Shown: positions 1 to 10,231 of the stretch, one piece after another
Layout of the letters: each line of letters starts with the position of its first letter
How positions within the stretch are numbered: the first letter of the stretch is position 1
Source of the DNA: Rhizobium sp. Q54
GTDB taxonomy: Bacteria; Pseudomonadota; Alphaproteobacteria; UBA828
Assembly: GCA_945892755.1 (NCBI GenBank)
Contig: CAMDDO010000016.1
Location: 1-48,163 of the forward strand
DNA: 48,163 nucleotides
Reading direction: 5' to 3'
Translations under genes and position numbers: made by a program
Notes under the pieces: model-generated
Told to the model about the DNA's origin: nothing
Databases searched by the model: none
The model's input: the letters and a program-made list of their open reading frames with translations, nothing else

Positions 1-414
1 AAGCCCGCTCGGAAACTGCTCACCGCTATTGCGCTGACCGCAAGCGTGATCTCGACTGTCGGCACCGGGCGCGCCGATGACGCAGCGAGCCTCGATCCGG
101 CGGCGCTCGATGCCACATGGCGCGCCGCGCCGGTCGCGGTGGTCGATGCGACGTTCCTGTTCAGACTGCCGGCCATGGCGGGTGAGCCGGCCTGGCACAA
201 GCTCTCCTTCGGGCTGGAGAACGGTGCCGTGCTTGAGCTCTGCGCGTTGCGCGGCACGATCGAGGCCCGCGTTCTGCTCGAGGATCTCTGGATCGCGGTA
301 GGACCGATCGGCAACGATTCGCCTTCGGGCCCCTGCGTTCTGGTCTCGGGCCAAAGAGTGCTTGTCGCCAATAGCGTCGACCAGCAGACCACCGGTCGCG
401 CCACGCCCAAATAA
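1..414 (+). CDS. Partial secreted small protein (5' end outside window)
   Basis: The reading frame is open from the first base, so the start codon lies just upstream of the window. The visible N-terminus is a signal peptide: two basic residues (R, K), then a hydrophobic run (LLTAIALTASVIS) and a probable signal peptidase site after Gly-Arg-Ala, followed by Asp-Asp. The mature part is about 110 residues with no family I recognise. It has three cysteines (in ELCAL and GPCVL contexts and none in the signal), a Gly/Ser-rich turn and a polar tail. The GTG at 46 is inside the signal sequence and is not the start. Secretion is well supported; function is unknown. The next gene starts 57 bp downstream on the same strand. 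Confidence 0.6.
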   Translation, partial: KPARKLLTAIALTASVISTVGTGRADDAASLDPAALDATWRAAPVAVVDATFLFRLPAMAGEPAWHKLSFGLENGAVLELCALRGTIEARVLLEDLWIAVGPIGNDSPSGPCVLVSGQRVLVANSVDQQTTGRATPK

Positions 415-471
415 CGGGGAGGCTTGCGGGTTTTCGCAACTCGTTGCAGAAACCGATCGAGGGAGGGGTCT

Positions 472-1659
472 ATGGCCATCCTGCGGCTATCGAGCGTAAA
501 GAGCGTTCTCTACGCCACCAGTGCAAGGGGTGAGCTGGTTCACGAAAAATATTCAGCCGCAAAGGCCGAGGGCGGCCTCGGCACCTATGTGCGGCCGCCG
601 GAGGACGCTAAGGGGATGGTCCCCGAGGGCGACGCCTTTTCGCCCAAGATCAGGCAGCACTTCGACGCGATATGGCCGCGCGTCACCAAAAACTTAAAGC
701 CGACCGCGCCAGTCGTGGTCTTGGTACATGGTTTTCTGTTCGATCCGCGCATTGCTTGGAGCCCGAACCCGGCGGATTCGGACAATCCGCATTGCCGCAT
801 CTATCATTTCGCCGATCTCGGCATGCAGAGCGAGATCAGGGAGCACACCACCGGTTGGCCGCTCCAGCTCGGCTTCAGGGAGGACGATGGCGGCAAGGAG
901 GGCCTGGCGCTTGCCTTTGGCTGGCACAGCCAGCCTGGCTTCGCGCGCTCGCTGATGGAGCGGTTTCAAAATTTCTACGCGCGCGCCTATGACAACGCGC
1001 ATGAGACCGCATGGTCGCTGGTCTGTGTCTTGCACAGTTTGGCGGCCAAGCTGCCGGCCAGTCAGCCGATCGACATTTTTTGCCACAGCCTCGGCTCGAG
1101 CGTCGTGGTGCGCGCGCTGGCGATGGCGGCGAAATACCGTTATGGCCTGGTCCATCGGATCGGCCGGGTCGTCATCCTCGGCGGCTCGGAATATACCGGC
1201 GAGGCTAATCTACTCTACAGCCGCTTGCTCGAATGCGACGCGCATTTCAAGCGCGCGCCGAGCGAGCCACCGCACGTCTACAACATCGTCAGCCGTGAGA
1301 ACGACGTGCTCGACAAGCTGGGGGAAAATTTCGGCCCCAAATCGTTTTTCTCGACCACGCAGGTGATCGGCCACAATGGTCTGGAGGCACGCAAGGGCGC
1401 CCCGAAGTGGATGGATATTCAGATCGACGGCGGCCCGATGCGCGAATGGATGGCCAAGCACAGAGACGTCGCCATCTCCGGCGACGATCCGGGGAGCATC
1501 TGGGACCATTGGTATTACTATACGCATCGCGGCAACATGGCGCTCTATCGCAACATTCTGCGCGACCGACCGAGCTGGGATTTCCCTTTGCTGCGCAAGG
1601 CGACCAAGACCCAGAAAGCCATTCCCGAAGGCGTCGCTCTCGGTTTCTTCGGGGATTGA
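472..1659 (+). CDS. Alpha/beta-hydrolase-like protein, 395 aa
   Basis: Residues 81-92 read VVVLVHGFLFDP, the strand-turn with an oxyanion-hole HG typical of alpha/beta hydrolases. Residues 204-208 form CHSLG, a nucleophile-elbow variant of GxSxG with Cys in the first position and Ser206 as the likely nucleophile. The region after it (VVVRALAMAAKY) is the expected nucleophile helix. No signal peptide or membrane segment is visible, so it is probably cytosolic. I chose ATG 472 over an upstream in-frame start at 424 because a GGGAGGGG ribosome site (461-468) sits just before it. A C-terminal half rich in Trp and His (roughly 320-370) is not explained by the fold. The substrate cannot be predicted; esterase or lipase-like activity is an inference. 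Confidence 0.7.
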   Translation: MAILRLSSVKSVLYATSARGELVHEKYSAAKAEGGLGTYVRPPEDAKGMVPEGDAFSPKIRQHFDAIWPRVTKNLKPTAPVVVLVHGFLFDPRIAWSPNPADSDNPHCRIYHFADLGMQSEIREHTTGWPLQLGFREDDGGKEGLALAFGWHSQPGFARSLMERFQNFYARAYDNAHETAWSLVCVLHSLAAKLPASQPIDIFCHSLGSSVVVRALAMAAKYRYGLVHRIGRVVILGGSEYTGEANLLYSRLLECDAHFKRAPSEPPHVYNIVSRENDVLDKLGENFGPKSFFSTTQVIGHNGLEARKGAPKWMDIQIDGGPMREWMAKHRDVAISGDDPGSIWDHWYYYTHRGNMALYRNILRDRPSWDFPLLRKATKTQKAIPEGVALGFFGD

Positions 1660-1718
1660 CCGGAACAGCCAGCCGCAATCCGGCGCGAGACGCGAAACAT
1701 GGCGAAAGGCGTTTGATC

Positions 1719-2864
1719 ATGCGAGGCGCCATCCGGGTATTGGCGCTGCTATTGTGCGCCTGGTCACTTCTGGCGTTCGCCGCCACGCCTTCTGCCGCCG
1801 ATTCCCTCGCGCTGACGCCTGCCTTTGGCGGGCTCCGGTTCGAGAAACCCGTCGCGTTGGTTTCCTCGCCACGGCCACGGATGTGGTACGTCGCCGAACA
1901 ATCGGGAATCGTGATGCTCGTCGAGGAAGGCAAGGGCAAGGCGCTTCCGAGCGTGATGGCGGATCTCCGCGACCGCGTCGAATCCGGGCCAAACGAAGCG
2001 GGCCTCTTGGGCATCGCGCTGCATCCGGGTTTTGCCGAGAACGGCAAGATTTATCTTTCCTACACCGCGCCGGGTGCGCCATTGGTCTCGCGGATCTCGG
2101 AATTCGTCTCGCGCGATCGCGGCCTGACGCTCGATCCGGCAAGCGAGCGCATCGTGCTCGCGCTCGACCAGCCCTATGGCAATCACAATGGCGGCCACAT
2201 CGCCTTCGGGCCCGACGGCTTTCTCTATATCGGCTTCGGCGACGGCGGCTCAGGCGGCGATCCGCGGGGCAACGGTCAGAATCTCGATGCCCTGCTCGGC
2301 AAGCTCCTGCGCATCGACGTCGATGGCGGGACGCCCTACGCCATTCCGCCCGACAATCCGTTTGCCAACGGCGGCGGCCGTGCCGAAATCTATGCCAGTG
2401 GCCTGCGCAATCCGTGGCGTTTTTCGTTCGACCGCGAGACCGGCGCGCTGTGGCTCGCCGATGTCGGTCAAGAGCAGTGGGAGGAAATCAATCTGGTCGT
2501 ACGCGGCGGCAATTACGGTTGGAACCGCCGCGAGGGCGCGCACTGCTTCGAGACGGATGCCTGCCGAACCGACGGCTTGATCGACCCGGTCGCCGAATAC
2601 GGTCACGATGAAGGCTGCTCGGTAACCGGCGGTTACGTTTATCGAGGCAAAGCGATGAAGGCCCTCACCGGCGTCTATTTCTATACCGACTATTGCAGCG
2701 GCACGGTCTGGGGCTTGTTCCCGAAATCAGGCGGCGGCCATGAGCGACCGCGCGTCCTGCTCAAAACGGAGCGCCGCATTTCATCCTTTGGTGAAGGCGC
2801 CGATGGCGAACTCTACATCCTGGACCATGGCAAAGGTACGATCCAGAAAATCGTCGGCAAATAG
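1719..2864 (+). CDS. Secreted PQQ-dependent sugar dehydrogenase family protein (GSDH/YliI-like)
   Basis: A 381-residue six-bladed beta-propeller of the glucose/sorbosone dehydrogenase family. The N-terminus is a signal peptide ending TPSAA before Asp-Ser, so the protein is periplasmic. Family signatures include a GLLGIALHPGF strand, NHNGGHIAFGPDGFLYIG followed by the GDGGSGGD loop, GLRNPWRFSFD and WLADVGQ. Family members bind PQQ and Ca2+ and oxidise aldose sugars; whether this one is active on glucose or another aldose is not evident. ATG 1719 was chosen because it begins the signal peptide and is preceded by GAAAGG. It lies 59 bp behind the hydrolase gene and may share its transcript. It converges with groEL. 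Confidence 0.85.
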   Translation: MRGAIRVLALLLCAWSLLAFAATPSAADSLALTPAFGGLRFEKPVALVSSPRPRMWYVAEQSGIVMLVEEGKGKALPSVMADLRDRVESGPNEAGLLGIALHPGFAENGKIYLSYTAPGAPLVSRISEFVSRDRGLTLDPASERIVLALDQPYGNHNGGHIAFGPDGFLYIGFGDGGSGGDPRGNGQNLDALLGKLLRIDVDGGTPYAIPPDNPFANGGGRAEIYASGLRNPWRFSFDRETGALWLADVGQEQWEEINLVVRGGNYGWNRREGAHCFETDACRTDGLIDPVAEYGHDEGCSVTGGYVYRGKAMKALTGVYFYTDYCSGTVWGLFPKSGGGHERPRVLLKTERRISSFGEGADGELYILDHGKGTIQKIVGK

Positions 2865-2875
2865 CCTGCCGCGCC

Positions 2876-2907
2876 AAACAAAAACGGGCCGCAGCGCTGC
2901 GGCCCGT
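2876..2907 (-). terminator. Intrinsic terminator of groESL
   Basis: A perfect 12-bp self-complementary arm pair (ACGGGCCGCAGC / GCTGCGGCCCGT, 2884-2907). Read on the minus strand it is followed by TTTTTGTTT, the U tract of an intrinsic terminator. Read on the plus strand there is no U tract, so it serves groEL mainly. It may also fold at the end of the convergent sugar dehydrogenase transcript, which stops 19 bp away. Confidence 0.85.
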
Positions 2908-2972
2908 TCCGTGACAAGCAATCGAAGACGCGGGCGGCCGAGAGGTTGGCCGGCCCGCGTCTCGTTTTTCGC

Positions 2973-4643
<1,671 letters not shown>

Positions 4644-4692
4644 CTAATGCTTGAGCGCCTCGCGCGGCTTCCTCGGCTGAGCCAAGGCGCGC

Positions 4693-5019
4693 TCAGGCGG
4701 CCTTCTTGCTTTTCGCTTTGCCTTCGGCGGCACCTTCGATGATCGCCATGATGTCGGACTCCTTCATGATCAGGAGCTCCTCACCGTCGATCTTGGTCTC
4801 GGTGCCCGACCATTTGCCGAACAGGATGCGGTCGCCGACCTTGACATCGAGCGGCACGACCACGCCCTTTTCGTTGCGCGCGCCCGGACCGACCGCGACC
4901 ACTTCACCTTCCTGCGGCTTTTCCTTCGCGCTATCAGGAATGATGATGCCGCCGGCGGTCTTTTGTTCCTCTTCGATCCGCTTGACCACCACGCGATCAT
5001 GTAACGGCCTGAATTTCAT
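4693..5019 (-). CDS. groES: Co-chaperonin GroES, 10 kDa
   Basis: A 108-residue GroES that forms the heptameric lid of GroEL. It begins [14 protein letters not shown] and contains the mobile-loop region [14 protein letters not shown] and the roof segment [13 protein letters not shown]. It is about ten residues longer than most GroES proteins because of a C-terminal tail of Lys, Ala and Ser ([10 protein letters not shown]); such tails occur in some alphaproteobacteria. A strong GGAGG site precedes ATG 5019. It is the first gene of the groESL operon. Confidence 0.98.
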   Translation of the reverse strand: MKFRPLHDRVVVKRIEEEQKTAGGIIIPDSAKEKPQEGEVVAVGPGARNEKGVVVPLDVKVGDRILFGKWSGTETKIDGEELLIMKESDIMAIIEGAAEGKAKSKKAA

Positions 5020-5080
5020 TGGCTTTCCTCCACTTTTTGTCGTTCACACCAAGCGAGCCCGCGCCGCATCCGGCGCGAGA

Positions 5081-5107
5081 TTGGCACTCGCTCCAGGAGA
5101 GTGCTAG
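5081..5107 (-). promoter_or_regulatory. CIRCE operator (HrcA-binding inverted repeat)
   Basis: TTGGCACTC-N9-GAGTGCTAG. The consensus CIRCE is TTAGCACTC-N9-GAGTGCTAA; this copy matches 16 of 18 arm positions and has the exact 9-bp spacer. It lies between the heat-shock promoter and groES, 61 bp before the groES start, where bound HrcA repressor would block groESL transcription. hrcA itself is not in the window. Confidence 0.95.
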
Positions 5108-5112
5108 CAGCC

Positions 5113-5140
5113 ATTTGGGGAGGCTTGCAAGGGTTTCAAG
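5113..5140 (-). promoter_or_regulatory. RpoH (sigma-32) type promoter of groESL
   Basis: On the minus strand: CTTGAAA (5134-5140), 13-bp spacer, CCCCAAAT (5113-5120). The sigma-32 consensus is CTTGAA-N13-15-CCCCATNT, so both boxes and the spacing fit. The CIRCE arms begin 5 bp downstream of the -10 box, so repressor and polymerase would overlap. The predicted transcript starts inside CIRCE. Confidence 0.8.
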
Positions 5141-5267
5141 GGGCAACCCCCGCTTGGCTGTTAGCAGTCTTGGGTCGACGGCTGCTACGCCATTGAAATA
5201 ATTAGGTTAATTTCTTGTTTCGTTAACGCCGGCGGGGCACTGTTGAGGCGCGGGGTAGGAGGTTCAG

Positions 5268-5534
5268 ATGACAACCGCTCTTGAGCTTCAACTTCAGGGT
5301 TACCGCCTCACCACGGCGGAGATCCTCTATCACTTGCCAGACCACGAAGGCCTCTTGCAGACCTTCATCTGGCAAGATTACGACATCTCCCCGCGTTTCC
5401 CGGTCCTCCAGAGGTTTCTGATGTTCTGGGAAAAGAACATCGAGGGGCGCCTGCATTCAGTGCGCGTCGCCCATGTGCCGCTGATCCGGCCCGCCGAAGT
5501 GCGTCACGCCGCCTCGCTCGGCTATCTGCACTGA
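5268..5534 (+). CDS. usg: Usg family protein, 88 aa
   Basis: A complete member of the alphaproteobacterial Usg family. Diagnostic stretches are GYRLTTAEILYHLPDHEGLLQ, FIWQDYDISPRFPVLQRFL, LHSVRVAH and LIRPAE. The family is known from genes near tryptophan or purine genes, and its biochemical function is not established. Start ATG 5268 has an excellent AGGAGG site. No membrane segment is present. It is divergent from groES; the 160 bp between CIRCE and this gene contains an AT-rich patch (5189-5223) that could hold its promoter. Confidence 0.9.
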   Translation: MTTALELQLQGYRLTTAEILYHLPDHEGLLQTFIWQDYDISPRFPVLQRFLMFWEKNIEGRLHSVRVAHVPLIRPAEVRHAASLGYLH

Positions 5535-5617
5535 GCCCGGTGCAGAAAAGGGCGAAACCAACGCTTTGCTCGAATGTTCGCGGCCTCACCCGCATGTGAT
5601 CGGCTTGAGCCGTGCCG

Positions 5618-7021
5618 TCATTTGGCCGCGAACATCACGCCAGGATTGAGAATGCCATTCGGGTCGAGGGTCGCCTTGAGCCGGCGCATCGTGGCGATCT
5701 CGGCTTCGCTCCGTGAATGGCCGAGATAATCGCGCTTCATCACGCCGATGCCGTGCTCAGCGCTGACGCTACCGCCGAGCGCCGCGACCTCGCCGTAGAC
5801 CCGATCGGCGATCGCCTTCTCGGCGGCATAGAACGCTTCCTTGGTAAGGTGGCGGCCCTGCACCATGTTGACGTGGACATTGCCGTCGCCGAGATGGCCA
5901 TAGAGAAAGAGGCGGAAACCCGCATAATCTTTCGCCATCGCTTCGATTTCGTCGCAAAAGCGCGGAATGTCACCCTGCGGCACGGTGACATCGAATTTGT
6001 GGGTTAGCCCGGTGCGGCTGATCGCTTCGGTCGGCCGCTCGCGATAGCCCCATAGTTCGCGCGTCCTGGTCTCTGAATCAGCGACGATCGCGTCGGCGAC
6101 CAGGCCCTGACTCAAGAGCTTGTCGAGACGATCGGCGAATTCTTCGCGCGCGACCGGTCCTTGCCCGGTCTCCTCCTCGACGACGACGTAGACCGGATAG
6201 ATTTCCTTGAAGGGTTCGCGTACGCCCGGATCAACCTCGCGCAACAGGTCGATCGCGTCGCGCACGATGAATTCGAGCGACGAGAGACCGCGGAACGAGG
6301 CGCGCACATTCTTGAGCAGCGCCGGCAAAGTCCGCCGCTCCTCGAGCGCCAAGAGCGCGGTCTCGAGCGACGGCGGCTTGGGCACGACCTGCAGAACCGC
6401 GCGGGTGATGATACCGAGAATGCCCTCGGAACCGACGAACAGGTGCTTGAGGTCGAGGCCGGTGTTGTTTTTCTTCAGCTTGTTCAGATTGGACAGTACC
6501 GTGCCATCGGCCAGCACCACCTCGAGCCCGCGCAATTGATCGCGCATATGGCCATAGCGCAGAACGCGGAGACCGCCGGCATTGGTCGCGATCATGCCGC
6601 CGATCTGACACGAGCCGCGCGCCCCGAGGTCGACCGGCATGAAGAAGCCCTCGGCGGCGACCGCCTCGTTGAGCGTCTGAAGGACAACGCCGGCCTCGAC
6701 CTGGACCGTACCGGCGATCGGATCGAAGCTCTCGATCCGATTCATGCGCGAGAGGTTGATCACGACCTCGCCGCCGCGCGGCACGCCGCCGCCGACCATC
6801 CCGGTGTTGCCGCATTGGGGCACCACCGGAAGCCCGTGCCGATCGCAGGCGGCGAGCAGCTTCGCAACCTGCTCGGTGCTGCGCGGGCGCGCCACCAGGC
6901 TCGGCGCGCCGCTAAACTTCCGGGTCCAGTCCGTGCTGTATGGCGCGAAGTCGGCCGGGCTGTCGAGATAGAGGCCAGGGCCGTCGAGCGCGGTGCGAAG
7001 TCGGGAAACGGCGGTGTCCAA
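5618..7021 (-). CDS. FAD-binding oxidoreductase, GlcD / D-2-hydroxyacid dehydrogenase type
   Basis: A roughly 467-residue flavoprotein of the VAO/PCMH fold. The FAD-binding half has VVPQCGNTGMVGGGVP and DLGARGSCQIGGMIATNAGG. The C-terminal cap has the metal-ligand motif GHLGDGNVHVN and the closing signature SAEHGIGVMKRDYL followed by DPNGILNPGVM. This pattern belongs to D-lactate, glycolate (GlcD) and D-2-hydroxyglutarate dehydrogenases; which 2-hydroxyacid it oxidises is open. The frame is open for 218 more codons upstream, but that part is antisense to pxpA. I therefore place the start at TTG 7021, eight codons before the conserved domain, with GGAG 9 bp upstream. It is divergent from the pxpA operon. 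Confidence 0.85.
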   Translation of the reverse strand: MDTAVSRLRTALDGPGLYLDSPADFAPYSTDWTRKFSGAPSLVARPRSTEQVAKLLAACDRHGLPVVPQCGNTGMVGGGVPRGGEVVINLSRMNRIESFDPIAGTVQVEAGVVLQTLNEAVAAEGFFMPVDLGARGSCQIGGMIATNAGGLRVLRYGHMRDQLRGLEVVLADGTVLSNLNKLKKNNTGLDLKHLFVGSEGILGIITRAVLQVVPKPPSLETALLALEERRTLPALLKNVRASFRGLSSLEFIVRDAIDLLREVDPGVREPFKEIYPVYVVVEEETGQGPVAREEFADRLDKLLSQGLVADAIVADSETRTRELWGYRERPTEAISRTGLTHKFDVTVPQGDIPRFCDEIEAMAKDYAGFRLFLYGHLGDGNVHVNMVQGRHLTKEAFYAAEKAIADRVYGEVAALGGSVSAEHGIGVMKRDYLGHSRSEAEIATMRRLKATLDPNGILNPGVMFAAK

Positions 7022-7213
7022 GGATCGATGCTCCGTGAATCGCGGCGGCCAGCGCCCAGTATTTGTTGCTTCGCCCCGCCGGGTCAAACCGAGTGACGCA
7101 GCCGCAAGAAAATGGCTGCCTTGGCAGCGACGGGGCCGGCCCGTAAACTGCCGATCGGACTGGCGGCCGCCCCTCGGGGCAAGGCCGGCGGATTCGGCCT
7201 CGGGGAGGGCGCG

Positions 7214-7942
7214 ATGGCGATCGATATAAATTGCGACATGGGTGAGTCTTACAGCATTTATCACTGCGGTGATGACGAGGGGATCATGCCCTACATCACC
7301 TCGGCCAATGTCGCGTGCGGCTTCCATGCCTCCGACCCGAGCGTGATGCGCAACACGGTCCGGTTGGCCAAGAAGCACAAGGTCAGGGTCGGCGCCCATC
7401 CCTCCTTCCCCGACCGTCAGGGCTTCGGCCGGCGCTACATGAAAATGTCGCGCGATGAATTGACCGACTGCATCGTTTACCAGGTCGGCGCGCTCAAGGC
7501 CTTTCTCGACGCCGAAGGAATGCCGCTCAACCACGTCAAGCCGCACGGCGCGCTCTATGGCGCGGCCTGGACCGACGAGGACGTCGCGACCGCGTGCGCC
7601 CAGGCCACCGCGACCTTCAAAGTGCCGATGTACGGTACCACTGGTACGCTGCACGAGACCCTGTGGCCGAAGCACACCAAAGTGCTATGGGAAATCTTCG
7701 CCGACCTCGACTATGACGACCAGGGCCGCTGCATCATCACCCGTCACCATACGCCCGTGACGCCGGAAAAGGCTGTCGAGCAGGTCATGCGCGTGGTCAA
7801 GGAAGGTAAGGTCCGTTCGATCAATGGCAAGGATGTGCCGACCAAGGTCGATACGATCTGCGTGCATTCCGATACGCCGGGCGCGGTCGCGGTTGCCAAG
7901 GCGGTGCGCGACGCGATTGCGCCCTATCTCGTGAAGAATTGA
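7214..7942 (+). CDS. pxpA: LamB/YcsF family protein, 5-oxoprolinase subunit A-like
   Basis: A 242-residue LamB/YcsF protein. Signatures are DINCDMGES at residue 4, TSANVACGFHASDP, VGAHPSFPDRQGFGRR, HVKPHGALYG and CVHSDTPGAV near the end. PxpA works with PxpB and PxpC in ATP-dependent opening of 5-oxoproline (pyroglutamate) to glutamate; it is a cytosolic TIM-barrel-like protein. ATG 7214 was selected over an upstream in-frame start at 7112 because the conserved IDINCDMGES begins there and a GGGGAGGG site precedes it. It is the first gene of a five-gene operon, with a 16-bp gap to the next. Because its partners here look like urea carboxylase rather than ordinary PxpB/C, the actual substrate may not be 5-oxoproline. 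Confidence 0.9.
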   Translation: MAIDINCDMGESYSIYHCGDDEGIMPYITSANVACGFHASDPSVMRNTVRLAKKHKVRVGAHPSFPDRQGFGRRYMKMSRDELTDCIVYQVGALKAFLDAEGMPLNHVKPHGALYGAAWTDEDVATACAQATATFKVPMYGTTGTLHETLWPKHTKVLWEIFADLDYDDQGRCIITRHHTPVTPEKAVEQVMRVVKEGKVRSINGKDVPTKVDTICVHSDTPGAVAVAKAVRDAIAPYLVKN

Positions 7943-7958
7943 GCGCCGCGCCGCCCCG

Positions 7959-9320
7959 ATGAAGAAGGTTCTCATCGCCAATCGCGGCGAAATCGCCTGC
8001 CGCGTGATCCGAAGCTGCCGCGCGCTCGGCTTGAAGACGGTCGCGGTCTATTCCGATGCCGATGCCGGGAGCCTGCATGTCTCGCTTGCCGACGAGGCTC
8101 TCCACATCGGCCCGGCCCCGGCCAAGGACAGCTATTTGATTGGCGCCAAGATCATCGCAGCCGCCAAGGCGAGCGGCGCCGACGCGATTCACCCGGGCTA
8201 TGGCTTCCTTTCCGAGAACGAAGACTTCGCGGCCGAGGTGCTAAACGCCGGGGTCAAATGGATTGGACCGAATTCGCGCACCATCGCCGACATGGGCGAC
8301 AAGGAGCGCGCGCGTCGCCTGGCCCACGGCGCCGGCGTGCCGATCGTGCCCGGCACGGGGCGCTTTCTGCCGACCGATCTTTCGGGCCTGGAGGACGCCG
8401 CGCTCGGCGTCGGATTTCCGCTCCTGGTCAAGGCCTCGGCCGGCGGCGGCGGCATCGGCATGAAGCGCGTCGACCGTCTCGAGGATTTGCGGGCCACTGT
8501 CGAATCGACCCAAACGCTGGCCGCGAAGGCGTTCGGCGATGGCGCGGTCTATCTCGAGAAGCTCGTTTTGCAGCCGCGCCACGTCGAGATTCAGGTGTTC
8601 GGCTTCGGCGATGGCCGCGCGGTCCACATGTACGAGCGCGAATGCTCGATCCAGCGGCGCTTCCAGAAGGTCGTCGAGGAATCGCCGGCGCCGAGCCTGC
8701 CCGACGCGACGCGGCGCGCGATGGGCGATGCCGCCGTCGCGCTGACCGGCCAAGAGCGCTATCACGGCGCCGGCACCATCGAGTTCATCGTCGATCCCGC
8801 CGGCAACTATTATTTCCTCGAGATGAACACGCGCATCCAAGTCGAGCATCCAGTGACGGAAATGAACACCGGTCTCGATCTGGTCGAGCTACAGATCAGA
8901 TTCGAGCGCGGCGACGATCTTTCGGCGCTCACCCAAGACTCGATCAAGCCGCGCGGCCACACGATCGAGTGCCGCATCTATGCCGAGAACCCGGACAAGA
9001 ATTTCCTGCCCTCGCCCGGGCCGCTCACGGTCTTCCAGCCGCCGCGCGAGGGTGATGGCATCAGGCTCGACACCGGCTTTCGTCAGGGCGACAAGGTGAC
9101 GTTCTATTATGATCCGATGATTGCCAAGCTGATCGCCCATGGCGCCGACCGCGACGCGGCGATCGAGAAATTACTTGGCGCGCTCGGCTCGTTCCGCATC
9201 GAGGGCATCGCCACCAACATCCCCTTCTTGCGTCGCGTGATCGACCATACGGCGTTCCGCGCCGGGCAGACCCACACCGGCTTCGTCGATCTCCACCGCA
9301 ACGACCTGATCAGGTCCTAG
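7959..9320 (+). CDS. Biotin carboxylase subunit (AccC-like)
   Basis: A 453-residue ATP-grasp biotin carboxylase that uses ATP and bicarbonate to carboxylate biotin on a carrier protein. It starts MKKVLIANRGEIACRVIRS. It has AIHPGYGFLSEN, the ATP-binding loop KASAGGGGIGMK, and the catalytic strand LEMNTRIQVEHPVTE with the biotin/bicarbonate-binding Arg and Glu. The C-terminal segment ECRIYAENPDKNFLPSPG is standard. The length matches a stand-alone subunit. It sits between pxpA and the two carboxyltransferase genes, with the biotin carrier at the end of the operon, so it most likely charges that carrier rather than the acetyl-CoA carboxylase carrier. Confidence 0.92.
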   Translation: MKKVLIANRGEIACRVIRSCRALGLKTVAVYSDADAGSLHVSLADEALHIGPAPAKDSYLIGAKIIAAAKASGADAIHPGYGFLSENEDFAAEVLNAGVKWIGPNSRTIADMGDKERARRLAHGAGVPIVPGTGRFLPTDLSGLEDAALGVGFPLLVKASAGGGGIGMKRVDRLEDLRATVESTQTLAAKAFGDGAVYLEKLVLQPRHVEIQVFGFGDGRAVHMYERECSIQRRFQKVVEESPAPSLPDATRRAMGDAAVALTGQERYHGAGTIEFIVDPAGNYYFLEMNTRIQVEHPVTEMNTGLDLVELQIRFERGDDLSALTQDSIKPRGHTIECRIYAENPDKNFLPSPGPLTVFQPPREGDGIRLDTGFRQGDKVTFYYDPMIAKLIAHGADRDAAIEKLLGALGSFRIEGIATNIPFLRRVIDHTAFRAGQTHTGFVDLHRNDLIRS

Positions 9321-9350
9321 AATGCGACGCCGCGTCGGGAGCGCGTTTTC

Positions 9351-10220
9351 ATGATCTATGATGAACCGAGATTTCTGCCGGGCGGTGATCGCTATGTGCT
9401 GATCGAATTCGGCAACGAGATGAACCTCGAGCTCAATTTCCTGGCCCAAGGCCTGGCCAGCGCGATCGCGCAAAACAAGACCAAGGGCGTGGTCGAGACC
9501 GCGCCATGCTTTGCCTCGATGCTGGTGCACTATGAGGCGGACCAGATCAGCTACGCCGATCTGGTCAAGGAATTGCGCGGGCTGATCGGCAATCTCGGGT
9601 CGCCCGAGAACATCGAGCTCGACAGCCGGCTGTTCTATTTCGAGACCATGTACCTCGATCCGTGGACCAAGGCCTGCATCGAGGACTATTCGGCGAAGAT
9701 CACGCCGAAGGAATACGACCCGGCGTTTGTTGCGCGCATCAACGGCCTGAAGGACGAGCACCAACTGGTGCGCGTACATTCGGGCACCGAGTATTGGGTC
9801 GCTTCGCTTGGCTTCTGGCCGGGCCTGCCCTTCCTGATGCCGCTTGATCCGCGCGCCATGATCACCTGCCCGAAATACAATCCGCCGCGTACCTGGACGC
9901 CGCAAGGCACCGTCGGCATGGGCGGCTCGGCTTCGGCGATCTATCCGGTCGCGACGCCCGGCGGCTATCAACTCTTCGGCCGCACACCGGTGCCGATCTG
10001 GGATTATGAGCGGCGCTTCGAGGCGTTCGGCGATTCGATCGTGCTGTTTCGCCCGGGCGACCGCATCAAATTCGTCACCGTGGACAAGGCGCAATATGAC
10101 GACGTCGAGGCGCGCGTGAAGGACGGCAGCTATATCCACAACATGGTCGGCTACCAGAAGTTCTCGGTGAAGAACTACAAGGCCTGGGTCGGTTCGCTCG
10201 ACCGCAGCCAGCGGTTTTAG
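9351..10220 (+). CDS. pxpB: Carboxyltransferase C_D subunit, PxpB/KipI family, urea-carboxylase-like
   Basis: A 289-residue CT_C_D (AHS1) domain protein. It is about 50-70 residues longer than typical PxpB/KipI. The extra length contains a YLDPWTKACIEDYSAK-to-INGL segment that I recognise as the urea-carboxylase form of this domain. The core reads KYNPPRTWTPQGTVGMGG and then YPVATPGGYQLFGRTPVPIWD, again closer to urea carboxylase than to PxpB, where this region usually has RATPRTRVPAGSVGI. The protein is probably one half of a carboxyltransferase site, with the next gene as the other half. It has a GGGAG site in front of ATG 9351 and ends 11 bp before the next gene. Confidence 0.85.
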   Translation: MIYDEPRFLPGGDRYVLIEFGNEMNLELNFLAQGLASAIAQNKTKGVVETAPCFASMLVHYEADQISYADLVKELRGLIGNLGSPENIELDSRLFYFETMYLDPWTKACIEDYSAKITPKEYDPAFVARINGLKDEHQLVRVHSGTEYWVASLGFWPGLPFLMPLDPRAMITCPKYNPPRTWTPQGTVGMGGSASAIYPVATPGGYQLFGRTPVPIWDYERRFEAFGDSIVLFRPGDRIKFVTVDKAQYDDVEARVKDGSYIHNMVGYQKFSVKNYKAWVGSLDRSQRF

Positions 10221-10231
10221 GGGGGCGCGCG

